From NCBI GenBank assembly GCA_947591605.1, contig CANQDF010000002.1, forward strand, positions 1 to 64,000: a stretch of 64,000 nt of DNA, written 5' to 3'. Position 1 is the first letter of the stretch; each line of letters opens with the position of its first letter. Made by a program: the position numbers and the translations under genes. The notes under the pieces were generated by a model, which made no database searches, had not been told where the DNA came from, and saw nothing but the letters and a program-made list of their open reading frames with translations. This DNA comes from an uncultured Clostridia bacterium. Its GTDB lineage: Bacteria; Bacillota; Clostridia; Lachnospirales; CAG-274. This document shows positions 7,912 through 16,414 of this stretch, piece after piece.

Positions 7912-8790
7912 ATGAAAAAATTTTCAGCTTTATTATTAAGTATGATTATTGCCGCAGGCACCTGTTTTTCAGTCTTCGGTGCAGAGGGGAAGATAGTAAA
8001 CGGCAAAACAATGGTACCTGTAAGAGGTGTGTTTGAAGAACTCGGCTTTACGGTGCAATGGGACAATGCTACAGCTACGGCAACTATCTCGGACGGAACA
8101 TACACCGTTGAAGTGCCAAAGGGCAAAACCTATTTTACTGTAAACAATCAATCTATAAAACCCGATGTCCCTCAGCAGGTAATAAACGGCAGTCTTTATC
8201 TGCCTTTAAGGGCTATCGGCGATGCTGTCGGGGCTGCCACAAGCTGGAATGATGCCAATAAAATGGCACATATAAGCTACAACGGAAAAGACGTTTATGT
8301 TAAATGCTCCGCCACTAATAATAACAATACAACAAATGCTAAACGTTCGGTCATAGGTGACCCGCATATATTTGATAGTGAATATGTTAAAGGTTTTTAT
8401 TACAAAAAAAATTCCGTAGATGGAGTTACTGTAGGTTTATTACTCCCATACTATGGAGAAAAGACAATAAAGTATGCAACAATGAATTTCACTTTTTACA
8501 ATGCAGTAGGAGATTTAGCTTATGACACTATTGACAGGCATTATAGGTACTCCTATAAACTTGTTGGTCCAATGGATCCAAAAGACCCCGGAATGATGCT
8601 AGATGGCATTCCTGTTATTCCAACTGCGGAGTTGGTCGGATACTTTACAACTTTGGATAAGGTCGTGTTAGACTCTGTTGATCTGGAATATATGGATGGC
8701 ACAAAGGAACATATTGTATCAGGTGTATCAACAACAACTGATATAGATGAGTATTACCATGAGCTTTCTGAAGAAATGCTTAAGAATTAA
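7912..8790 (+). CDS. Secreted stalk-domain protein (copper amine oxidase N-terminal-like)
   Basis: 292 residues. Signal peptide at 1-24 (MKKFSALLLSMIIAAG, cleavage after VFGA). A stalk domain of the copper-amine-oxidase N-terminal family follows at about 28-125 (two VxxRxxFEELG / LPLRAIGDAVG motifs with NG before them). The C-terminal region at about 150-285 resembles DUF5780-type domains (FTFYNAVGD..., VDLEYMDGTKE). These proteins are usually exported and cell-surface-associated in Clostridia; no catalytic function is implied. Start ATG with AAGGAGG. Divergent from the XRE gene and followed by the HEPN gene at 30 bases, probably one operon. Confidence 0.75.
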   Translation: MKKFSALLLSMIIAAGTCFSVFGAEGKIVNGKTMVPVRGVFEELGFTVQWDNATATATISDGTYTVEVPKGKTYFTVNNQSIKPDVPQQVINGSLYLPLRAIGDAVGAATSWNDANKMAHISYNGKDVYVKCSATNNNNTTNAKRSVIGDPHIFDSEYVKGFYYKKNSVDGVTVGLLLPYYGEKTIKYATMNFTFYNAVGDLAYDTIDRHYRYSYKLVGPMDPKDPGMMLDGIPVIPTAELVGYFTTLDKVVLDSVDLEYMDGTKEHIVSGVSTTTDIDEYYHELSEEMLKN

Positions 8791-8820
8791 GAATAATCTA
8801 TAAGCATGGAGGATTTAAAA

Positions 8821-9246
8821 ATGACAAAATATGATCACAAAATCTGTATTGATGAAGCAAATGCCTTTTATGAAACAGCAAAATTACTTGATGATTCTGA
8901 CGCAGTGGAATTTGCTTTATACAAAAAATATCCTTATTTTGTGAATACTTCATTTGCTTGCGAATTGTACCTGAAAGCTCTGCTGATAAAAAACTCGGAC
9001 AATTCCAAAATAAAAAGATCACATGATCTGGAAAGCTTATTTCATGATCTGGAACCAGAGCAAAAACAGGAAATTGAGAAAAAATACAGTGAAAAATGCC
9101 ACATACCATTAGATGAATTATTTAAAGCCGATAAAGACTCATTTGAAGAATGGAGATACGCATTTGAAAAACCGGTAGACGGAGAAGTAACAGCATTGTT
9201 AATATTTGCAGAAGTATTAAAAAACTTTTGTTCAGATGAGAAATAG
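8821..9246 (+). CDS. HEPN-domain protein
   Basis: 141 residues, all alpha, with the HEPN signature FACELYLKALLI followed by SHDLESLFHDL. I use the ATG at 8821 because GGAGG (8808-8812) lies eight bases before it. The upstream ATG at 8806 would overlap that site. The RxxxxH ribonuclease motif of toxic HEPN proteins is not seen and no nucleotidyltransferase antitoxin is adjacent, so it need not be a toxin. It shares a transcript with the stalk-domain gene and ends at a strong bidirectional terminator. Function unknown. Confidence 0.7.
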   Translation: MTKYDHKICIDEANAFYETAKLLDDSDAVEFALYKKYPYFVNTSFACELYLKALLIKNSDNSKIKRSHDLESLFHDLEPEQKQEIEKKYSEKCHIPLDELFKADKDSFEEWRYAFEKPVDGEVTALLIFAEVLKNFCSDEK

Positions 9247-9283
9247 GTGTTTATAACCAAATTATTGTGCAATAATATAACAA

Positions 9284-9324
9284 AAATGCTCCGAAAGTTA
9301 TTTGAACTATCGGAGCATTTTTTC
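9284..9324. terminator. Intrinsic terminator after the HEPN gene
   Basis: Stem AAATGCTCCGA (9284-9294) / TCGGAGCATTT (9310-9320) followed by a T run. The left flank is A-rich, so it can work in both directions. Confidence 0.85.
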
Positions 9325-9349
9325 TATCTTTTCCTCAGCTTTTCCGCAA

Positions 9350-9385
9350 AAGATCCCCCGCATTTGTGAAGATGCGGGGGATCTT
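9350..9385 (-). terminator. Terminator of the giant adhesin gene
   Basis: A 14-bp stem AAGATCCCCCGCAT / ATGCGGGGGATCTT just past the stop of the leftward adhesin gene. The U tail is short on the minus strand. Confidence 0.75.
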
Positions 9386-9415
9386 ATTATTGCCGTTAAT
9401 GCGGCTTATCTATTT

Positions 9416-12400
9416 TTACCTTGCCTTGCTCTGCTTTTTTACAAGCAATGCGCCAAGTATCACTGCAAGCAGACCGCTTATTGAAAGGGTTGCCATGTTG
9501 ACAGGCGAGCCTGTCTGTGGCAGTGTATCCGTGGACTGAGCATTTGCGGGTGTACCGCCCTGAGCAACAGTGCCGTCGTTTATCGAGCTGCCGCTGATGC
9601 TTACGTTTGTATCGGAATATCTGCCCGTATTATCCGATACGGAGCTGTCGCCGTAGCCGGTGATGCCTGCTTCGGCAGCGGGTATCTCCGTACCCTCGGG
9701 TGCAGCGCTATCATCGGGTGCAGCAGGTGTAATGTCGATATCCGTCTGAGGTACATCCTCGTATATATCGGGTATCTCGACAGGCTCATCCTCGGTGCGT
9801 GATACATCCTCGGATACATCTTCGGACACCTTCTCCGATACATCCTCGGACGATGCCTCGGATATTTCCTCAACATACTTGGTATCTGCCTTTCTTGACG
9901 AACCGCCGCCGCCACCGCCGCTCCTTGACGTGGTCTTGCGTGTGGTCACCTCTTCGGGTGCCTCGGTAGTGCCCTCCGTTGGCTGCTCCTCCGTTGTGGT
10001 GGTGCTGCTCTGTGAGCCGTCGGGCTCTTTTTCGGTAGTGCTCTCGGTATTTTCCGGCTCTGCGGAGCTTGGTTCCTCCGTATTAGGCTCGGCGGTGGTG
10101 CCCAGTGCGCCGCCGCTTGTTATATCATCGCCGCCGGGCTCTGTTGTGGTTCCCTGAGTAGGTGACTCCGTAGTAGCCTGTGTAGACTCATCGGTCGCAG
10201 CCTGAGTAGGTGACTCCGTAGTAGCCTGTGTAGACTCATCGGTCGCAGCCTGTGTAGGTGCTTCCGTAGTAGTCTGTGTAGATGCCTCGGTAGTAGCCTG
10301 TGTTGGCTTATGATCGGGACCCTGCGAATGAGTAGGAGCCTCTGTAGGTGCCTCGGTAGGCGCCTGTGTTGGAGCTTCCGTTGGAGCCTCTGTAGGTGCC
10401 TCTGTAGGTGCTTCCGTAGGTGCTTCCGTTGGTGCCTCGGTTGGTGCCTGTGTTGGTGCTTCCGTTGGAGCCTCTGTAGGCGCCTGTGTTGGTGCCTCCG
10501 TTGGAGCCTCTGTTGGTGCCTCTGTTGGTGCCTCTGTTGGTGCCTCCGTAGGTGCCTCTGTTGGAGCCTCTGTTGGTTCCTCCGTAGGTGACTCCGTAGA
10601 TGTTTCGCTGTACTGCTCGTTTGTAATACCTACAGTCTTTGCATCCTTACCGTCCACCGTTACCTTGTTTGTATCGTAGTGTGCAATAAATGTCTTGTCG
10701 TTGACGGTAAATGCAACTCCGTCCTTTACCTTATTGCCTGCACCGTCAAGCTCGAATACGTAGTAGTCCTTGTTGATCGTAAGACCCTCAAATACTACCT
10801 CGTTATTCTGTTCACCGTAATTGAGTGTTGCTTCCTCAAGATATTTTTCGTCGTTCTCGTTTGCGTAAAGACCGAAACGGAATGCCATATTAAGATCCTT
10901 CTCATATGAGGTAACGCTCTTCTTTACAATGATCTTTCCGGTGATAGGTGCATCCTCCATTATAACGGTGTTCTTGTCAACAAGGTCACCCTTTTCAAGA
11001 GTTTCGTTGTTTAACTTGCACTCGTATACATCGCCGTTTTCGTCAACGTAAATGTAAATGCTTTCTTCCTTAAGCTCGTAGCCGTCGGGAGCTGTTGTTT
11101 CGGTAAACTTGTAGTAGCCGAGCTTATCAAGCTTGAATGTTCCGTCTTCCTTGCCCGATGTCCACTCCTTTTTAGCTGCTCCGTCTACCGCTGTGCTGTC
11201 CGTCTTGGCTGTTCCCTTATTATCTACAGCCTCGACCTTAAGCCCTGCACCCTCGAGCTCATCGCCGCCGCCTACAGCACGTTTGCTGAATGTGACGTCT
11301 GCCTTTGACAGTGCGTCTTCCATTATAACGGTGTTTTTATCAACTTTGCTGCCCTTTTCAAGAGCTCCGTTGTTTAGCTTGCACTCGTATACATCGCCGT
11401 TTTCGTCAACGTAGATGTAAATGCTTTCTTCCTTAAGCTCGTAGCCGTCGGGAGCTGTTGTTTCGGTAAATTTGTAGTAGCCGAGCTTATCGAGCTTGAA
11501 TGTTCCCTCATCCTTGCCCGATGTCCACTCCTTGCTTGCCTTTCCGTCTACCGCTGTGCTGTCTGTCTTGGCTGTTCCATTATCATCTACAGCCTCGACC
11601 TTAAGCCCTGCACCCTCGAGCTCATCGCCGCCGCCTACAGCACGCTTGCTGAATGTGACGTCTGCCTTTTCGGGTGCGTCTTCCATTATAACCGTGTTCT
11701 CGTCAACCTTGCTGCCCTTTTCAAGAGTTCCGTTGTTTAACTTGCACTCGTATACATCGCCGTTTTCGTCAACGTAAATGTAAATGCTTTCTTCCTTAAG
11801 CTCGTAGCCGTCGGGGGCTGTTGTTTCGGTAAACTTGTAGTAGCCGAGCTTATCAAGCTTGAATGTTCCCTCATCCTTGCCCGATGTCCACTCCTTTTTA
11901 GCTGCTCCGTCTACCGATGTGCTGTCTGTCTTGGCTGTTCCCTTATTATCCACAGCCTCGACCTTAAGCCCTGCACCTTCGAGCTCATCGCCGCCGCCTA
12001 CAGCTCTCTTGCTGAATGTGACGTCTGCCTTTGATGGTGCGTCTTCCATTATAACGGTATTCTGGTCAACCTTGCTGCCCTTTTCAAGAGCTCCGTTGTT
12101 TAACTTACACTCGTATACATCGCCGTTTTCGTCAACGTAGATATATATGCTCTCTTCCTTAAGCTCGTAGCCGTCGGGAGCTGTTGTTTCGGTAAATTTG
12201 TAGTAGCCGAGCTTATCAAGCTTGAATGTTCCGTCTTCCTTTCCCGATGTCCACTCCTTTTTAGCTGCTCCGTCTACCGCTGTGCTGTCCGTATTGGCTG
12301 TGCCCTTATCGTCTACAGCCTCAACCTTAAGCCCTGCACCCTCAAGCTCGGCTCCGCCGCCTACAGCTCTCTTGCTGAATGTGACGTCCGCTCTTTCAAG

Positions 12401-15400
12401 TGCATCCTCCATAACAACTACGTTGCCGTCAACCTTTTGTGTATCCGCAGCAAGTCCCGTATCGGTCATCTCGCAGAGGTATACATCTCCGTTATTATCG
12501 ACATAGATGTAAATTGTTTCCTCATTTACGGCATAACCCTTTGGAGCCGTTGTTTCGGTAAAGCTGTAGTAATGATCCTGCTTGAGGGCAAACGTACCGT
12601 CCTCCTCGCCCGTTACCCAGCTTATTGTGTTATCCTTGTTGTTTATTGCATTGTCGGAGGTCGCCTTGCCGGACTTATCTATAGCCGCAAGCGTTATACC
12701 TGCGCCGTCAAGCTCCTCTCCGCCGCCTATTGCACGCTTGCTGAACCTGACTCCTTTGACCTCGTCATACATTACCACAGTGTTGGCGGTGTTTGGCTCC
12801 TGTGCCTTTACAAGCACCCTGTTGCCGCTGCCGTCATCGTAAACGGTACAATTGTATACCTTGCCGTCCTCATCCACAAATATATACATGGTTTCGGCTA
12901 CATTGTAACCGTCCGGAGCCGATGTTTCGGTAAATCTGTAGTAATTGTTCTTTTTAAGCTTAAATTTGCCGTCCTCGATAAGGCTGCCGTCCGAGTTTTT
13001 GGCGCCCGTTACCCAGCTCTTTTCATTTGTGCTGTAGTCGATAGCATCATTGCTCCACATATCTGCGAGCTTTTCATCTACCACACGGAGGGTTATCGCT
13101 GCGCCGTCGAGCTCCTTGCCGCCGCCCAGCTCACGCTTGCTGAATTCCACATCCGCATAGTTTGGTACGGTAGGCTCGTCAAACATGGTAACATTATCTC
13201 TTGCCGTTTCGTCGGGCACAAGGCCGTCCTCGCCCATGGTGCAGTACTGCACCATGCCGTCGCCGTTTATACGGAAGTAAATATCCTCGGCTTTATTGTA
13301 GCCCTTTGGAGGTTCTACCTCCGTAAGCCTGTAATAATCGCCCTTGTAAAGGGTATGCTTTGTGCTGCTTGTTATACTTACAGGGAAGGATCCGTCGTCC
13401 GTGGTTATATCCACACCGTATTTGTTTACCCAGTAAAGAGCAAGCTTAAAGCCGTATGACAGGTTCTTGCCCGTTTCAAGATCCGCCTTGTTTATGGCTA
13501 TCTCCGCAGCCTGACCCGTACCTGTACCTGAACCGTTTATATTGAACGAAAGCCTGAAGTTGGAGTTGTTTTCCTTATCGTTCCTCTTGTACCCCTGCAT
13601 ATAGGCTTCGTTTACAATATTGGTATCTTTTATATCGGTAATATTGTCTACATATGTTTCAAACCTGAGCACATACGCATCCCTGCCGTCGGGTATATTT
13701 ACAAGCAGATGATTTTCCTCATTTACGCTGTATGTAACAGAAACCTCTCCGCCTGCAGGCTTTACCGTGATATTGCCGTCCTTTATCTCCGCTTCGCCCT
13801 TATAGAGCTTTACGTTCCTTACCTTAAACACAGGGTCAAGCTCGTCAACGAGTACTGCATCGGTAAGCTCGGCCTTATTTGGGTTAATCTGTATCTCCCA
13901 GGCAGCATAGCTGTCGTTTCCGTTTGGATAAAGCTGACCGTTCTTTGTAATGTTGGGAGCCGATGGGATAGGTACGTCAAAGTGATTATCCACACTGACA
14001 TTGCCGTTGTCCGCCTCATAGGTCACATCCAGACCTATGCTGCCGTCATAGAGCTCATCCACATTGGCGTCCTTATCTGTCTTAAACTCAAAATGGAGGC
14101 TGTTGCTCTTGTCGCCGTCCCAGTTTTGATTTTGATGGTTGCTGAGGTCAACAATTATCTTGCCGTCCTCTTCCGTCACTTCACCCTCGCCGAATTCGGT
14201 AAGAGTTCCGTCTGAGCCCTTGAGCCATACCTTGCCGTCCGTAAAGCCCTCGGGTATATCAAAGGTAAGCTTGCCGTCGGTATACTTTTCGTTATCCCAG
14301 CCGCTGTTTACATCAATATCGCCCTCAAGCACACCTGTTTCGGAGTCATAGCTGCTGTCGCCGAGCTTTGCATACTTATCCGCATCAACGCCGCTTATGG
14401 AACCGCCTATGCTTACATCTGCGCCCACGCCTATGCCTTCACCTACGGAAGCGTCAAGGTGAGCATTGGTCGAGTTGAGGTTTCTCCACTCTCCGCTGTT
14501 GAGAGCGCCGTCCCTGATATGTACATCGGTAACAAACTCAACCTTTGCAGGACCCGTTATATCGCCCACATCCACTGTGAGCTTGTGTGTGTTTTCATCA
14601 TAGGTATATCTGTCCCTGCCGAGCACCTCGCCGTTTAATGTAACGCTGCCCTCAACAAGATCAAGGGTAACATCTCCGTCCCAGTCGCCCTTGGAAACAT
14701 CTATGGTGAGCTTTGTGCCGTCAAGAGGCACCTCGGACTCGTTTACGTTTACATCCCATGTTATGGTGCCGTTGAGCGGATTTGGTGATGCGCTTCCGCT
14801 AAGCACCTTAAGCTGAACACTGCCGGACGCCGATGCCTCATTCCTGACATCGCCCATCTCAAAGGCTGCCTTTGAGGTAAACAACCTGCCGCTGCCTATT
14901 ACATCGCCCATTGCCTCGGGCTTAATTACGCTGTCAAACACAAAGTCAAGCTCGTCCGAGCAGCCCTCCGACGCCCTGTAATATACCTTGCCGCTTGCAT
15001 CAACATAATAATTGCTGCCGTCAAGCTCCTCAACGGAGCCTGCCTTTTCAAGCGCCCTGCCGTTAAGCTCGGCGCCCTTTACATCGGCTGCGTCGTCACA
15101 GTCAAACTCTATAAGTGCGCCCGAAATATCCTGCTTGAATTTGTTTGCGGTAACAGGCCACTTAAGAGAATTTTCCTCCTTGTTGTATACAGGCGTATCC
15201 GCCTTTACATAACCAAGGTTATACCTTGCTTCACCCTCTGTATCGGAGAGGCTTTCATCTCCGCCCTTTGCGTATAAGGAGGCGTTGTTTTTAAGCGTGC
15301 CCTCCTTGCCGTAAAGGTTATCCGTTGCCTTTGTGCGGAACTCGATAACACTCCATGAGCCGTTTGCCCAGTCGGGCAGAACATAGGTAAGCACTCCGTC

Positions 15401-16195
15401 TTTATAGGTGACATTACCCACATTTGTACTGGAGTTGAATTTTAAACTGCCCTCAACATATTCTCCCGCATTGCTTGCACGCAGGTCGTCAACTATCTTC
15501 ATACCGCCGAGGTTTGCCTGATAATTGTCTGTCTGCAGGTTTATTGTCCATACAAACTCATCGGTCTTTTCGTCATAAGAACCGCCCTTGTAGATATGGG
15601 CATCAAATACGTCCGGCGAGCTGCTGTCCTTGTAGTGGAGCACTATCTGACCCAGATCGCCAAAGTCGAGCTCTACCTCGCCTCTGCTGCTGTCAAGCGC
15701 TTCCTTATGGATATTGGCGCTTATGACGAACTTGCCGGTGACCTCACCTATGTCTACGGCACCATCCTTTACAGTCACCGTAACATGACCATCAGCATCC
15801 ATATAAACAGACATGATCGTATCGTGTGTGCCCTCACGCTCTACCTTGATATTAGCCGTACCCGATGTGTCTATCACATCCGAGGGAACATCAAACTCAA
15901 AGGTATCCCCCTTTTGCACATCGCTTGGCAGCGTAAACTCAAACATAATGCCAAGCACATTGACTATATCAAACGGATTTGCATCCGAATCACCGAGGAT
16001 CCTTATATCTTCCCGGTTGTCTTTTTGCGCCTTCTGGTACGCCTCATAGTCAATTATTGTAACGTTTGTGATAATATCGTCGCTGTTGAGAGATGCCGCA
16101 AAAACATTTACGCCGACACACTGCAATATCATTACAAGAGCCGTAAAAAAAGCCGCAAATCTGCCCAACCGCTTATTTTTTGCAATTCTATACAC
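9416..16195 (-). CDS. Giant LPQTG-anchored adhesin with SpaA/CnaB-like repeats
   Basis: 2,259 residues from the GTG at 16195, which has AAGGGGGTG upstream. Starting there gives a clean signal peptide (about 1-32, basic start then FAAFFTALVMILQ, ending VFAAS). Residues about 35-930 are adhesin beta-sandwich regions like bacterial fibrinogen/collagen-binding proteins. From about 930 come SpaA/CnaB-like modules with FSK lysine and FTETTAPDGY glutamate signatures typical of isopeptide-forming domains. Four of these (1269-1752) are almost identical 121-residue units. A divergent module, a TEAP/TQAP-rich stalk, a Ser/Gly/Asp-rich region, LPQTG (about 2225), a hydrophobic segment and a basic tail follow. 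A sortase would anchor it to the wall; none is in this window. Ligand unknown. Confidence 0.9.
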   Translation of the reverse strand: MYRIAKNKRLGRFAAFFTALVMILQCVGVNVFAASLNSDDIITNVTIIDYEAYQKAQKDNREDIRILGDSDANPFDIVNVLGIMFEFTLPSDVQKGDTFEFDVPSDVIDTSGTANIKVEREGTHDTIMSVYMDADGHVTVTVKDGAVDIGEVTGKFVISANIHKEALDSSRGEVELDFGDLGQIVLHYKDSSSPDVFDAHIYKGGSYDEKTDEFVWTINLQTDNYQANLGGMKIVDDLRASNAGEYVEGSLKFNSSTNVGNVTYKDGVLTYVLPDWANGSWSVIEFRTKATDNLYGKEGTLKNNASLYAKGGDESLSDTEGEARYNLGYVKADTPVYNKEENSLKWPVTANKFKQDISGALIEFDCDDAADVKGAELNGRALEKAGSVEELDGSNYYVDASGKVYYRASEGCSDELDFVFDSVIKPEAMGDVIGSGRLFTSKAAFEMGDVRNEASASGSVQLKVLSGSASPNPLNGTITWDVNVNESEVPLDGTKLTIDVSKGDWDGDVTLDLVEGSVTLNGEVLGRDRYTYDENTHKLTVDVGDITGPAKVEFVTDVHIRDGALNSGEWRNLNSTNAHLDASVGEGIGVGADVSIGGSISGVDADKYAKLGDSSYDSETGVLEGDIDVNSGWDNEKYTDGKLTFDIPEGFTDGKVWLKGSDGTLTEFGEGEVTEEDGKIIVDLSNHQNQNWDGDKSNSLHFEFKTDKDANVDELYDGSIGLDVTYEADNGNVSVDNHFDVPIPSAPNITKNGQLYPNGNDSYAAWEIQINPNKAELTDAVLVDELDPVFKVRNVKLYKGEAEIKDGNITVKPAGGEVSVTYSVNEENHLLVNIPDGRDAYVLRFETYVDNITDIKDTNIVNEAYMQGYKRNDKENNSNFRLSFNINGSGTGTGQAAEIAINKADLETGKNLSYGFKLALYWVNKYGVDITTDDGSFPVSITSSTKHTLYKGDYYRLTEVEPPKGYNKAEDIYFRINGDGMVQYCTMGEDGLVPDETARDNVTMFDEPTVPNYADVEFSKRELGGGKELDGAAITLRVVDEKLADMWSNDAIDYSTNEKSWVTGAKNSDGSLIEDGKFKLKKNNYYRFTETSAPDGYNVAETMYIFVDEDGKVYNCTVYDDGSGNRVLVKAQEPNTANTVVMYDEVKGVRFSKRAIGGGEELDGAGITLAAIDKSGKATSDNAINNKDNTISWVTGEEDGTFALKQDHYYSFTETTAPKGYAVNEETIYIYVDNNGDVYLCEMTDTGLAADTQKVDGNVVVMEDALERADVTFSKRAVGGGAELEGAGLKVEAVDDKGTANTDSTAVDGAAKKEWTSGKEDGTFKLDKLGYYKFTETTAPDGYELKEESIYIYVDENGDVYECKLNNGALEKGSKVDQNTVIMEDAPSKADVTFSKRAVGGGDELEGAGLKVEAVDNKGTAKTDSTSVDGAAKKEWTSGKDEGTFKLDKLGYYKFTETTAPDGYELKEESIYIYVDENGDVYECKLNNGTLEKGSKVDENTVIMEDAPEKADVTFSKRAVGGGDELEGAGLKVEAVDDNGTAKTDSTAVDGKASKEWTSGKDEGTFKLDKLGYYKFTETTAPDGYELKEESIYIYVDENGDVYECKLNNGALEKGSKVDKNTVIMEDALSKADVTFSKRAVGGGDELEGAGLKVEAVDNKGTAKTDSTAVDGAAKKEWTSGKEDGTFKLDKLGYYKFTETTAPDGYELKEESIYIYVDENGDVYECKLNNETLEKGDLVDKNTVIMEDAPITGKIIVKKSVTSYEKDLNMAFRFGLYANENDEKYLEEATLNYGEQNNEVVFEGLTINKDYYVFELDGAGNKVKDGVAFTVNDKTFIAHYDTNKVTVDGKDAKTVGITNEQYSETSTESPTEEPTEAPTEAPTEAPTEAPTEAPTEAPTEAPTQAPTEAPTEAPTQAPTEAPTEAPTEAPTEAPTEAPTEAPTQAPTEAPTEAPTHSQGPDHKPTQATTEASTQTTTEAPTQAATDESTQATTESPTQAATDESTQATTESPTQGTTTEPGGDDITSGGALGTTAEPNTEEPSSAEPENTESTTEKEPDGSQSSTTTTEEQPTEGTTEAPEEVTTRKTTSRSGGGGGGSSRKADTKYVEEISEASSEDVSEKVSEDVSEDVSRTEDEPVEIPDIYEDVPQTDIDITPAAPDDSAAPEGTEIPAAEAGITGYGDSSVSDNTGRYSDTNVSISGSSINDGTVAQGGTPANAQSTDTLPQTGSPVNMATLSISGLLAVILGALLVKKQSKAR
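10140..10610 (-). repeat. Low-complexity TEAPTEAPT-encoding tract
   Basis: 12-base degenerate repeats encoding (T-E/Q-A-P) units, plus TTESPTQAATDES-type repeats, form a Pro/Thr-rich wall-spanning stalk of the adhesin. Confidence 0.9.
10940..12391 (-). repeat. Four 363-bp tandem repeats inside the adhesin
   Basis: Units 12391-12029, 12028-11666, 11665-11303 and 11302-10940, each 121 codons, begin with the codons for ADVTFSKRA and are nearly identical at DNA level. Such units can expand or contract by recombination and so change adhesin length. Confidence 0.9.
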
Positions 16196-16222
16196 ATTTT
16201 CACCCCCTTGATATACGATTGC

Positions 16223-16274
16223 GGGGACGTCCTTATGCACTCCGCACAAGCGATCGGGCGGAGCAGGCACCCCC
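16223..16274 (-). promoter_or_regulatory. Structured 5' leader of the adhesin mRNA
   Basis: Between promoter and start codon, the minus strand can fold into nested stems: GGGG/CCCC (16274-16271 with 16226-16223), GTGC/GCAT, and CTCCGC/GCGGAG (16263-16258 with 16045-type partner at 16245-16240). It matches no riboswitch class I recognise; its role is unknown. Confidence 0.4.
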
Positions 16275-16313
16275 GTGGTATAAAAAAGCAAAAAACTTTA
16301 TTATATTTAACTT

Positions 16314-16342
16314 ATTATATCAAAAATACAGACCGATTGCAA
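16314..16342 (-). promoter_or_regulatory. Adhesin promoter
   Basis: TTGCAA (16342-16337), 17-base spacer and TATAAT (16319-16314) on the minus strand. The implied leader is about 110 bases. Confidence 0.65.
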
Positions 16343-16414
16343 GGATAACGGGCGGCAAAAACTCTCAAATTATACGCCTCCAAGCACTGCTTTTTTTGTA
16401 TATAAGTACTATCT

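Noticed and set aside
8821-9246. HEPN-MNT toxin-antitoxin pair
   Set aside because: No nucleotidyltransferase gene is adjacent and the RxxxxH motif is not seen, so only a HEPN-domain protein is called.
10310-10591. Regular short repeats that could suggest a CRISPR array
   Set aside because: Units are 12 bases, in frame, without spacers, and encode TEAP/TQAP.
12437-13459. 340-codon plus-strand frame opposite the adhesin, plus many other long opposite-strand frames
   Set aside because: Shadow of the repetitive, low-stop composition of the adhesin gene; no ribosome-binding site or homology pattern.
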